Positions 1-6,639 of a DNA stretch of 26,618 nucleotides are shown here, piece by piece. The position numbers and the translations under genes were made by a program. The notes beneath the pieces are model-generated. The model was not told the origin of the DNA, searched no databases, and saw nothing but the letters and a program-made list of their open reading frames with translations. The first letter of the stretch is position 1. Every line of letters begins with the position of its first letter. Source of the stretch: Bacillota bacterium (lineage in GTDB: Bacteria; Bacillota; Bacilli; Paenibacillales; Paenibacillaceae); contig JAEWJS010000055.1 of the NCBI GenBank assembly GCA_023386495.1, forward strand, positions 1 through 26,618, read 5' to 3'.

Positions 1-150
1 TCGGAAGCATATGCTTGTAGACAGATCTACATGAGCACCTCCAGCGTTTCGTAAGAAACGCACTTCGGAAGCATACGCTTCAATTTCGCCAGCGTTCAAG
101 ATTCGAAGTCGAATAGGCATCCTGTGATACTTCGCGATCACAAGCGGACT
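1..150 (-). repeat. Dispersed repeat, copy 1 (variant, truncated by the window edge)
   Basis: Read on the minus strand, this stretch starts AGTCCGCTTGTGATCGCGAAG (150 leftward), runs through TCGAATCTTGAACGCTGGCG and reaches GGTGCTCATGTAG. These are the same blocks, in the same order, as the copies at 4983-5139 and 16728-16896. It differs by an extra ~40 nt block between the last two conserved cores. That block holds a perfect hairpin (44-50 pairing with 55-61, GTAA loop) and a TCGGAAGCATACGCT motif that recurs as TCGGAAGCATATGCT at 1-15. Another hairpin pairs 16-21 with 26-31. The outer TTTTTGAACA end seen in copy 3 is lost beyond position 150, so this copy is probably decayed. Confidence 0.75.
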
Positions 151-177
151 ACGAAGGCTGCAAGGAGGCGGTGAGCG

Positions 178-558
178 ATGCTAAAGCTAGGCCAACGAAT
201 CGTCGTCGTGGCGGATCAGTTCGAGCAGAATCTACCGATTGGGGAACATGGCTATGTCATCGCGTACGATCGCAACGCGGACAATGCCTTCGATTATGTC
301 GTAAGAGTGCCGAAGGCGAACAAGAACTTCTTCGTGCCTGCAGAAGATATCGAGCTGGAGGAAGTGCTGCTCAAGCAGGAGGCGGACCGCGTGGAGCGGG
401 AAGCGCTGATCGATTACGCGCTTGCAACGCATAACGAAGAGCTGTTCCGCCGCGTCATGAACGGCGAAGATGCCGTCGAACCGGTCGAGGAAGCGGGCAA
501 GGATGTTCAGAGCCGGGACGACTTCATTCGCCAGATTAACCTGAAAGCTTGGATCTAA
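178..558 (+). CDS. Conserved hypothetical protein, 126 aa
   Basis: I do not recognise a function. The start is fixed by AAGGAGG at 162-168, nine bases before the ATG. The protein is soluble and acidic, with no signal peptide, membrane segment or cysteine pair. The N-terminal ~55 residues (LGQRIVVVADQF, GEHGYVIAYDRN, FDYVVRVPKANKNFFVPAEDIE) look like a small beta-barrel of alternating strands. The rest is helical and charged (ELEEVLLKQEADRVEREALIDYALATHNEELFRRVMNG). I recall relatives of this sort being loosely labelled ATPase in Paenibacillus genomes, but no Walker motif is visible and I would not carry that name over. It is monocistronic and ends at a long hairpin shared with the convergent sigma-factor operon. 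Confidence 0.8.
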   Translation: MLKLGQRIVVVADQFEQNLPIGEHGYVIAYDRNADNAFDYVVRVPKANKNFFVPAEDIELEEVLLKQEADRVEREALIDYALATHNEELFRRVMNGEDAVEPVEEAGKDVQSRDDFIRQINLKAWI

Positions 559-572
559 TCCGTATAGAGAGC

Positions 573-609
573 ACGAAGACACCGTCCGACGATCGGACGG
601 TGTCTTCGT
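573..609. terminator. Bidirectional terminator-like hairpin between convergent genes
   Basis: A perfect 17-bp stem (573-589 pairing with 593-609) with a 3-nt CGA loop lies between the stop at 558 and the convergent stop at 620. There is no clean T-tract on either side, so it is an atypical intrinsic terminator or an mRNA 3'-end stabiliser. Position and stem strength make an end-of-transcript role likely. Confidence 0.7.
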
Positions 610-619
610 CATTCCCGTA

Positions 620-1381
620 TTAATAGCGGCCACTGGCAGAGCGAAAAGCTGGTATGCTCGCATCCGAATTCCGGGAGCGCTCGAACGAGATGCTGACATC
701 GTCGAAGGCGGCCTTCTCTTCCGAGATGGGCAAGGTCAACAGGCCGATTCCGGAGTCGTCTACGACAAAATCGCCTGCTGCCGTCCTCTGTTCACCCGCT
801 TGCAGCCATACGCGGTACGCCTCTTCGCCAGCGGTTGCCTGCGCGCCGAACACATACACGACGAATTGCTTGGATGCGCCGTTATTGACGATGCAGGCTA
901 CGCCGTAGGCTTCGTCTTCATCCGGCCCCGACGGCTCCAGCGATACGACGCGCTCGAGCTGCGAAGCGGCAAGGCCGGGCGGCTGCTCGGCGACGGTCGC
1001 CGCCGTAGAGGTGCGGTCGCGGTACAGCGCGTAGTTCCAGACCGTGCCGGCCAGCATGAGCAGCACGGCCGCTGCCGTCGCCGCCCGGCGAACATAGGCT
1101 CGCAGCCGAGACGATCGCGCGGCCGACTCCCTCTCGGCCGTCACCGGGGCAGCCGATCGTACGGCTTCCATGATATGCGATTTGAGATCCTGCGGCGGTT
1201 CATATCGTTCCATGTCAGCGGGCAATGCCTCCCACACGATTCGCATGTCTTCGCATTCGCGCAGGCAATCGGGGCAGGAGAGGAGATGCAACTCGAACTC
1301 GCGCGCAAGTTCGTCCGGCAGTGCCTCCGCTATGTAATCGTAGCGCCGCTCGCAGATTGCATGCTTATCGGACGCTGTCAT
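620..1381 (-). CDS. Anti-sigma factor, zinc-finger and RskA-like, membrane-anchored
   Basis: A 253-residue single-pass membrane protein expected to bind and inhibit the sigma factor encoded just upstream. Residues 10-45 form a ZAS-type anti-sigma domain with the H-x3-C-x2-C signature (H32, C36, C39 in HLLSCPDC). Residues ~99-120 (ATAAAVLLMLAGTVW) form the membrane helix. Residues ~155-235 resemble the extracytoplasmic RskA domain (YVFGAQATAGEEAYRVWLQAGEQ, then GIGLLTLPISEEKAAFDDVSISFE). The ATG overlaps the sigma-factor stop as ATGA (1378-1381), the usual coupling for a sigma/anti-sigma pair, and GGAGGGA lies six bases upstream. The frame is open much further upstream, but that part is antisense-like and overlaps the sigma gene. 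Confidence 0.9.
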   Translation of the reverse strand: MTASDKHAICERRYDYIAEALPDELAREFELHLLSCPDCLRECEDMRIVWEALPADMERYEPPQDLKSHIMEAVRSAAPVTAERESAARSSRLRAYVRRAATAAAVLLMLAGTVWNYALYRDRTSTAATVAEQPPGLAASQLERVVSLEPSGPDEDEAYGVACIVNNGASKQFVVYVFGAQATAGEEAYRVWLQAGEQRTAAGDFVVDDSGIGLLTLPISEEKAAFDDVSISFERSRNSDASIPAFRSASGRY

Positions 1382-1953
1382 CGCAGTCCCTCCCCTTCCG
1401 CCGTCAGATGCCTTCGCAATATTTTCAACGTCTGATGCAGCCTGTTCTTGACCGTGCCGAGCGGCTGACCGTACTTGGCAGCCAGCTCGCTTAAGCTGTA
1501 GCCCTGCCAATAGAAATGCTCCAGAAGCGCGATCTGCTGCGCGGATAAGTGGCGATAAGCGCCGCGAATCTGCTCCTTCACCGATGCCTTCATCACGCTG
1601 TCCTCGGGCGATCCGTTCGCCTCGTCCGGTATGCGGTCCAATTGCTCCTGCTCGAGGGGCACCGTGCCGCCATTCTCGCGGCGATGCTTGCGCAGCCAAT
1701 CGATCGTCAGCCGGCGCGTAATCGTGAGCAGCCAACTGCTGAATTGCCCGCGTTCGGGGTCATAGTCCGATTCGGTCGTCCATAGCCGCATGAACACGGA
1801 CTGCACGATCTCCCGGGCGGCCGTCTCCTCTTGTACCGATCTGCGCGCGAAGGAATAGACGAGCCCGGCGTATCGATCATACATCGTCGACAGGGCTTGC
1901 TCGCGCCTGTGTTTGATTAACAGCATCAGTTCATAATCGCTTAGATTATGCAT
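1378..1953 (-). CDS. ECF-type RNA polymerase sigma factor
   Basis: A 191-residue two-domain sigma factor. Region 2 lies at residues ~20-92 (YDRYAGLVYSFARRSV, AREIVQSVFMRLW, GQFSSWLLTITRRLTIDWLRKHRR), with the -10 recognition helix. Region 4 lies at ~134-183 (LSAQQIALLEHFYWQGYSLSELAAKYGQPLGTVKNRLH), with the -35 helix-turn-helix. It belongs with the SigK/RskA-type ECF group, judging by its partner anti-sigma gene. Start at the ATG after AAAGGCGG; the open frame upstream (to 2145) lies within the preceding gene and is not used. It is the third gene of a leftward operon behind two cupredoxin genes, 34 nt after the lipoprotein stop, so copper or redox stress at the envelope is a plausible signal. 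Confidence 0.93.
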   Translation of the reverse strand: MHNLSDYELMLLIKHRREQALSTMYDRYAGLVYSFARRSVQEETAAREIVQSVFMRLWTTESDYDPERGQFSSWLLTITRRLTIDWLRKHRRENGGTVPLEQEQLDRIPDEANGSPEDSVMKASVKEQIRGAYRHLSAQQIALLEHFYWQGYSLSELAAKYGQPLGTVKNRLHQTLKILRRHLTAEGEGLR

Positions 1954-1987
1954 GAGGACCGCCTTTCGAGCCGTCGTATCCACCGCG

Positions 1988-2674
1988 CTATTGCACGATA
2001 ATCGTACCCCGCATGCCGGGGTGAGGCAAGCAATAATAGCCGAATTCGCCGGCTTCGCCGAAAATAATCTCAGCCGACTCGTCCTTGCCCAGCATCTTGG
2101 TGTCGAATGATTCGTCGTCGGCGGTCGCCGTATGCCCCACGGCATCTAGATTAATGAAGCTGATGCGGTCTCCCTTGGCGATCGTGAGCGTCTCGGGCGA
2201 GAAGGCAAAGTCGACGATCTCGACGACATGCAACGTGCCTTCGGCCTCTGCCGCAGGCTGTTCCTCTGCCGCAGGCGCCTCTGAAGCAGGTTCCGCAGCG
2301 GGAGCGGGCTTAGGTTCCGGTGCAGGTTCAGGCGAAGCAGCGGGTTCCTCGGCTGCCAGTGCAGGCTCTTCCGCAGCCGGCTTAGCGGGCTGTTCTTCCG
2401 TATGGCCGTCGTTGTGGGCGACAGGCGCTTCTTCGACAGCGGGAGCCGGCTCCTCCTCTGCCGCCGGCGCAGAATCCTCGGCAGTCGGCACCTCTGGCGC
2501 TTCTACTGCATTCTCATCGGCTGACGTTACCGCATTCGCGCTGGCTGGCGCATTGTTCGCCGCAGCATCATTGCCGTCATTCGACCCGCACGCAGCGAGC
2601 ACCGTCATGAGCGCGAGCAATAGGAGTGGAAGCATCCGTCTTACCAGCGGCCGCATTCGTTCATTCCTCTTCAT
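1988..2674 (-). CDS. Cupredoxin-domain lipoprotein
   Basis: A 228-residue exported lipoprotein. Residues 1-29 are a signal peptide ending in the lipobox LAAC (lipidated C29). Residues 30-145 are a low-complexity Ala/Glu/Pro linker that probably spans the cell wall. Residues 146-228 are a plastocyanin-like fold with a complete type-1 copper ligand set: H181 (GHTA), C215 and H218 (YYCLPHPGM) and M221. It probably binds copper and handles electrons or copper at the membrane surface. The ATG at 2674 is chosen because GAGAGGG precedes it by about eight bases; in-frame ATG 2680 or GTG 2683 would sit on top of that site. It follows the other cupredoxin gene by 16 nt and precedes the sigma factor by 34 nt. 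Confidence 0.9.
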   Translation of the reverse strand: MKRNERMRPLVRRMLPLLLLALMTVLAACGSNDGNDAAANNAPASANAVTSADENAVEAPEVPTAEDSAPAAEEEPAPAVEEAPVAHNDGHTEEQPAKPAAEEPALAAEEPAASPEPAPEPKPAPAAEPASEAPAAEEQPAAEAEGTLHVVEIVDFAFSPETLTIAKGDRISFINLDAVGHTATADDESFDTKMLGKDESAEIIFGEAGEFGYYCLPHPGMRGTIIVQ

Positions 2675-2690
2675 CAACATCACCCTCTCA

Positions 2691-3617
2691 TCACTTGACG
2701 ATTATCGTCCCGATCATGAATTTCGCGTGCGGCGTGCAGACGTAGTCATACGTTCCGGGCTTGTCGATCGTAATCGAGTACGATTCTCCCTTAGCCAAGA
2801 GCGGTGTCTCGAACGTGCCGTCATTGGCGACGGCATTATGCTCCATGTCATCGTAATTGGTGAAAACAATCGTCGCGCCGGCCTCCACGGTCAGCGGCTC
2901 CGTACCGAACGAGAAATCTTTGATATCGATGCGATAGGTCTTCGTCGCAGTTGCCTCTTCAACGTCAGCCGGCTCTCTAGCGGGAAGATCAGCGTCGGCA
3001 GCAATTGCGCCTCTCGCCTGCAGCGCTGCGAAGAAGCTGCCGCCTGCGGCCGTCTCGGCCGTCAGAGCTTCGATGAGCGCGGTCGCGATATGACCGTTCG
3101 TCAGCACCGCTTGGCCGGCAATGCCGGTTAACCCATGGGTCGCGGCGAAGCTGACCGTGTCGGCATAAGCGAAGTCCTTGCCGCTCTTGAAGCCGATCGC
3201 CTCCAGCATCACCTTGTAGAATTGCTGCGCACTGACCGGCTCCAGTGGCCTGAAGGTACCGTCTCCTGTGCCGGACCAGCCGAGCTCCGGGTGTGCCTTC
3301 AAGTAAGCCAAGATGCGCTGGTTGGTCTTGCCGACTTGGTCGGCGTCCGAGAAGGTGTCGGTCCCGTCATGCGCCTCCGCAGCCGATAGCTCGCCTTGCA
3401 GCCGGAGCGAAATAATGGCGGCCTGGAGGCGCGTCGCCTTCTTCGCGAGGTAGGCGTCGTCAACGCCGTTGCCGTCGCCGAGCAGCAGCCCGAGCTCTGC
3501 TGCCGCGGCAGCATCCGCGGCGCCTTCCTCCGCGGCGGTTGCGCCCATTACGGGGATAAGCATGATGCACAGCGCCGCAACGACGAGCCCTATGAGGCGT
3601 CTTCTTCCGTTCAACAT
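2691..3617 (-). CDS. Exported cupredoxin with SLH-like N-terminal region
   Basis: A 308-residue secreted protein. Residues 1-29 are a Sec signal peptide (LIGLVVAALCIMLIPVMGATAA). Residues ~88-165 resemble a degenerate S-layer-homology segment (TFSDADQV, GTGDGTFRPLEPVSAQQFYKVM, FAYADTVSFAATHGLTG), which could attach it to the wall. Residues ~225-308 are a cupredoxin domain with H260 (MEHNAV), C294 and H297 (YVCTPH) and M301 as probable type-1 copper ligands. AAGGAGG lies nine bases before the ATG. It is the first gene of the cupredoxin-cupredoxin-sigma-anti-sigma operon. The C-terminal domain is clearly related to that of the next gene, which suggests a local duplication followed by swapping of the N-terminal part. 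Confidence 0.9.
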   Translation of the reverse strand: MLNGRRRLIGLVVAALCIMLIPVMGATAAEEGAADAAAAAELGLLLGDGNGVDDAYLAKKATRLQAAIISLRLQGELSAAEAHDGTDTFSDADQVGKTNQRILAYLKAHPELGWSGTGDGTFRPLEPVSAQQFYKVMLEAIGFKSGKDFAYADTVSFAATHGLTGIAGQAVLTNGHIATALIEALTAETAAGGSFFAALQARGAIAADADLPAREPADVEEATATKTYRIDIKDFSFGTEPLTVEAGATIVFTNYDDMEHNAVANDGTFETPLLAKGESYSITIDKPGTYDYVCTPHAKFMIGTIIVK

Positions 3618-3658
3618 TATCCTATTCCTCCTTATATTGGGTTACACAGGGGCTAACG

Positions 3659-3688
3659 ATCATAATGGCCGAGCGGTTCGATGGTTCC
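3659..3688 (-). promoter_or_regulatory. Possible promoter of the cupredoxin/sigma operon
   Basis: On the minus strand GGAACC (3688-3683) is followed after 18 nt by TATGAT (3664-3659), about 40 nt upstream of the first cupredoxin start. GGAAC-type -35 boxes are typical of ECF promoters, but the -10 looks like the housekeeping type and no CGTC-type ECF -10 falls at the usual 16-17 nt. Autoregulation by the encoded sigma factor is expected from the family but is not shown here. Confidence 0.3.
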
Positions 3689-3718
3689 CATAAAAAAAAT
3701 TGCGCGTTCACCGGTTCG

Positions 3719-3748
3719 TTGTAGCAAATCCCGCACTTGCGCTATAAT
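3719..3748 (+). promoter_or_regulatory. Sigma-A-type promoter for the SDR gene
   Basis: TTGTAG (3719-3724), an 18-nt spacer and a perfect TATAAT (3743-3748), 63 nt upstream of the SDR start codon. Confidence 0.65.
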
Positions 3749-3811
3749 TGTTGCGTTAACAGCATGGAGCAGTTGGCAGGCAGTCGGCTGCAATCGGGAG
3801 GGAAGCGGAAG

Positions 3812-4600
3812 ATGGATCTGGGACTTCAGGGCAAGGCGGCGATCGTGACGGCCGCGAGTAAGGGGCTAGGCAGAGCGTGCGCCATGCAACTGGCCTTGGA
3901 AGGCGCGGATGTCGCGATCTGCGGCAGGGATGAGGCGGCGCTTGAGCAGGCAGCCGCGGAGATTCGCGAGGCGTCCGGACGCGATGTGCTGGCCGTGCGG
4001 GCAGACGTGTCGAGCAAAGCGGATATCGAACGGCTCGTGAGCGAGGCAGCGGAACGCTTCGGCCGCATCGATGCGCTGATCTGCAACGCGGGCGGGCCTC
4101 CGGCAGGGACGTTCATGGACATGGACGACGACAAGTGGGCGGCGGCGGTGCAGCTGAACCTGATGAGCGTCATTCGATTGATCCGGCTGACCGTGCCGCA
4201 TATGCTGGCAGCGGGCGGCGGACGGATCGTTAACGTATCGTCGGTCGCCATCAAGCAGCCGATTCCGGGCCTCATCTTAAGCAATACGCTGCGCCTCGGG
4301 CTGCATGGGCTCGTGAAGACGCTCGCGAACGAGTTCGCCGACAAGGGGATTCTGGTCAACACGCTGTGTCCGGGACGCTTCGACACGGACCGCATCCGGA
4401 CGCTGGACGCCAACAGCGCCGCCCGCGAGGGTGTCGATGTCGCGGAAATCCAGCGGCGGTCGGAAGCGACGATTCCGCTCGGCCGTTCGGGCGATCCGGC
4501 GGAATTCGGCCGTTATGCGGCATTCCTGGCTTCGCCGGCGAACAGCTACATGACCGGTCAGGCGCTGGTGGCCGACGGCGGCCAATGGCGCGGCGTGTAG
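3812..4600 (+). CDS. SDR family oxidoreductase with non-canonical active site
   Basis: A 262-residue Rossmann-fold protein of the short-chain dehydrogenase/reductase superfamily, closest in pattern to beta-ketoacyl-ACP-reductase-like SDRs. It shows a cofactor loop TAASKGLGRA (a variant of TGxxxGxG), the NAG motif in ICNAGGPP, and the catalytic-strand serine in NVSSVAIKQP. Where YxxxK is expected it has LILSNTLRLGLHG, so Tyr and Lys are missing. A known SDR subgroup (BKR_like) shows exactly this LSNTLR motif, so this is not a sequencing error. Substrate unknown. The ATG at 3812 follows GGGAGGG; the longer frame from 3737 would begin inside the promoter. It stands alone ahead of the gatC promoter. 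Confidence 0.88.
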   Translation: MDLGLQGKAAIVTAASKGLGRACAMQLALEGADVAICGRDEAALEQAAAEIREASGRDVLAVRADVSSKADIERLVSEAAERFGRIDALICNAGGPPAGTFMDMDDDKWAAAVQLNLMSVIRLIRLTVPHMLAAGGGRIVNVSSVAIKQPIPGLILSNTLRLGLHGLVKTLANEFADKGILVNTLCPGRFDTDRIRTLDANSAAREGVDVAEIQRRSEATIPLGRSGDPAEFGRYAAFLASPANSYMTGQALVADGGQWRGV

Positions 4601-4613
4601 CGCACGTTCGACA

Positions 4614-4643
4614 TTGAGTTGCGGACGGGCTCTACGGTATAAT
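4614..4643 (+). promoter_or_regulatory. Sigma-A-type promoter for gatCAB
   Basis: TTGAGT (4614-4619), an 18-nt spacer and a perfect TATAAT (4638-4643), about 50 nt upstream of gatC. Confidence 0.65.
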
Positions 4644-4695
4644 AGGAAGAATGAGCCATTGGCTATCGCCATAGGGACAAGGAGGAAGACAAGGG

Positions 4696-4983
4696 ATGAG
4701 CGTAACGATCAAGGATGTCGAGCATGTCGCCAATCTGGCGCGTCTCGAGCTGACGGATGAAGAGAAGGCGCAGTTCACCGAGCAGATGAACGCGATCTTG
4801 AAATATGCGGAGAAGCTGAACGAGCTGGATACGTCCGGCGTCGCGCCGACCAGCCATGTGCTGGACGTGAAGAACGTGATGCGCGAGGACGAGCAGCGTC
4901 CGTCATGGCCGATCGAGAAGGTCATGAAGAATGCACCGGACGAAGAGGATGGCCAATTCCGCGTACCAGCTGTGTTAGAATAA
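4696..4983 (+). CDS. gatC: Asp/Glu-tRNA amidotransferase subunit C
   Basis: A 95-residue GatC, the family's usual length. GatC wraps around GatA and stabilises the GatCAB complex, which amidates misacylated Glu-tRNA(Gln) (and Asp-tRNA(Asn)) in bacteria that lack GlnRS. Typical features are the N-terminal VEHVANLARLELTDEEKAQF and the C-terminal REDEQRPSW plus DGQFRVPAVLE. AAGGAGG sits about nine bases or more upstream (from 4679). It is first in the gatC-gatA-gatB order, but 183 nt separate it from gatA instead of the usual short gap, because of the repeat copy at 4983-5139. Confidence 0.97.
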   Translation: MSVTIKDVEHVANLARLELTDEEKAQFTEQMNAILKYAEKLNELDTSGVAPTSHVLDVKNVMREDEQRPSWPIEKVMKNAPDEEDGQFRVPAVLE

Positions 4984-5139
4984 GGGTCCGCTTGTGATCA
5001 CGATGCATATCGGGAAGCATATTCGGCATCGAATCTTGAACGCTAGCGAAAATTCCGGTGCTCATGTAGCTTTGACTACACTGCGCTCCTCATTTTCTAC
5101 TATCGTCCAACCTTCTCGGTGCTGACAATCGGACATTGG
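4983..5139 (+). repeat. Dispersed MITE-like repeat, copy 2, between gatC and gatA
   Basis: Starts at the last base of the gatC stop codon (AGGGTCCGCTTGTGATCACGA) and follows the whole of copy 3: TCGAATCTTGAACGCTAGCG, CCGGTGCTCATGTAGC, TTTGACTACACT, CGCTCCTCA, TCGTCCAACCTTCT and GGTGCTGACAATCGGAC. Both terminal inverted repeats are decayed relative to the TGTTCAAAAAG ends of copy 3. It does not contain the gatA ribosome binding site and leaves the operon readable, though the transcript must pass through it. Confidence 0.8.
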
Positions 5140-5166
5140 AAAGGTAATTGAGAGGAGGCAATACTG

Positions 5167-6636
5167 TTGACGGTTTTCGATATGAAACTGAATGATATAC
5201 ATAATCAACTGAGCAAGAAGGAATTGACCGTGACGGATCTGGTCGATGCTTCGTTCCGCCGCATCGCGGGGACGGAAGCGGCGGTGCAGTCCTTTATCAC
5301 GCTGAACGAGGAAGGCGCTCGCAGCGCCGCATCCGCGCTGGACAAGCAGCTGCTGGACGGCGGGGAGCGCGGGCTTCTTTTCGGCTTGCCGGCGGGCATT
5401 AAGGACAATATCTCGACGGAAGGGCTGCTCACGACGTGCGCGAGCCAGTTCCTCTCGAACTTCACGCCGATCTATGACGCGACCGTCACCAAGAAGCTGC
5501 AGGCGGCGCAATCGGTCACGATCGGCAAGCTGAACATGGACGAATTCGCGATGGGCGGCTCCAACGAGAACTCGAGCTACCACGTGACGCGCAACCCCTG
5601 GGATCAAGAGCGCGTGCCGGGGGGCTCGAGCGGCGGTTCTGCCGCTGCAGTCGCGGCAGGCCAGGTCTACTTCTCGCTCGGCTCGGATACCGGCGGCTCG
5701 ATTCGTCAGCCGGCCGCTTATTGCGGCGTCGTCGGCTTGAAGCCGACCTATGGTCTCGTCTCGCGCTTCGGCCTCGTCGCGTTCGCGTCGTCGCTCGACC
5801 AGATCGGGCCGATCACGAAGAACGTCGAGGATTCGGCTTACGTGCTGCAGGCGATCGCGGGCTATGACCCGATGGACTCCACGTCGGCCAATGTGAGCAT
5901 TCCGGATTACACGGCTGCGCTGAGCAGCGACGTGAAGGGGCTGCGCATCGGCGTGCCGAAGGAATACCTCGGCCAAGGCATCGATCCGCAGGTGAAGGAA
6001 GCGGTACTCGCCGCGCTGAAGGTGTATGAAGGACTCGGCGCGACATGGGAAGAGATCTCGCTGCCGCACACGGAATATGCGATCGCGGCTTACTATCTGC
6101 TCGCATCCTCGGAGGCGTCCTCCAATCTGGCACGCTTCGACGGCGTCCGTTATGGCGTCCGCGCGGAGAACCCAAGCAATCTGATCGACCTGTACCGCAA
6201 GTCGCGCAGCCAAGGCTTCGGCCCGGAGGTGAAGCGCCGCATCATGCTCGGCACGTATGCGCTCAGCTCGGGCTACTACGATGCCTACTATTTGAAGGCG
6301 CAGCAGGTTCGTACGCTGATTAAGCAAGACTTCGACCAAGCGTTCGCGAAGTATGACGTCATCATCGGACCGACGGCACCGACGACGGCTTTCCGCATCG
6401 GGGAGCAGGTCGGCGATCCGCTGACCATGTACTTAAACGATATCTGCACGATTCCGGTGAACCTTGCGGGCGTACCGGCGATCAGCGTGCCTTGCGGCTT
6501 GGCCGACGGCCTGCCGGTCGGGCTGCAGATTATCGGCAAAGCCTTCGACGAGGCGACGGTGCTGCGCGCGGCTTACGCGTACGAGCAGTCGACCGAGCAT
6601 CACAAGCTGCGTCCGCAGCTGCAGGAGGTGCAATAA
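5167..6636 (+). CDS. gatA: Asp/Glu-tRNA amidotransferase subunit A
   Basis: A 489-residue amidase-signature glutaminase subunit that releases ammonia from glutamine and feeds it to GatB. The Ser-cisSer-Lys triad is complete: K79 (GIKDN), S154 (in PGGSSGGSAAAV) and S178 (SDTGGSIRQPA), at the same numbering as in Staphylococcus GatA. The start is a TTG: GGAGG (5154-5158) is eight bases upstream, whereas the first in-frame ATG (5182) is 23 bases away. The length matches the family. gatB follows after 3 nt, so the two are surely cotranslated. The minus strand is open over much of this gene, a G+C and codon-bias artefact. Confidence 0.97.
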   Translation: MTVFDMKLNDIHNQLSKKELTVTDLVDASFRRIAGTEAAVQSFITLNEEGARSAASALDKQLLDGGERGLLFGLPAGIKDNISTEGLLTTCASQFLSNFTPIYDATVTKKLQAAQSVTIGKLNMDEFAMGGSNENSSYHVTRNPWDQERVPGGSSGGSAAAVAAGQVYFSLGSDTGGSIRQPAAYCGVVGLKPTYGLVSRFGLVAFASSLDQIGPITKNVEDSAYVLQAIAGYDPMDSTSANVSIPDYTAALSSDVKGLRIGVPKEYLGQGIDPQVKEAVLAALKVYEGLGATWEEISLPHTEYAIAAYYLLASSEASSNLARFDGVRYGVRAENPSNLIDLYRKSRSQGFGPEVKRRIMLGTYALSSGYYDAYYLKAQQVRTLIKQDFDQAFAKYDVIIGPTAPTTAFRIGEQVGDPLTMYLNDICTIPVNLAGVPAISVPCGLADGLPVGLQIIGKAFDEATVLRAAYAYEQSTEHHKLRPQLQEVQ

Positions 6637-6639
6637 GCG

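Noticed and set aside
232..699. A minus-strand frame of 155 codons over the first gene
   Set aside because: It is antisense to a gene with a strong ribosome binding site and runs through the terminator hairpin. No motif.
5062..6339. A 425-codon minus-strand open frame over gatA and the repeat
   Set aside because: It has the same kind of shadow composition, runs into the non-coding repeat and has no recognisable motif.
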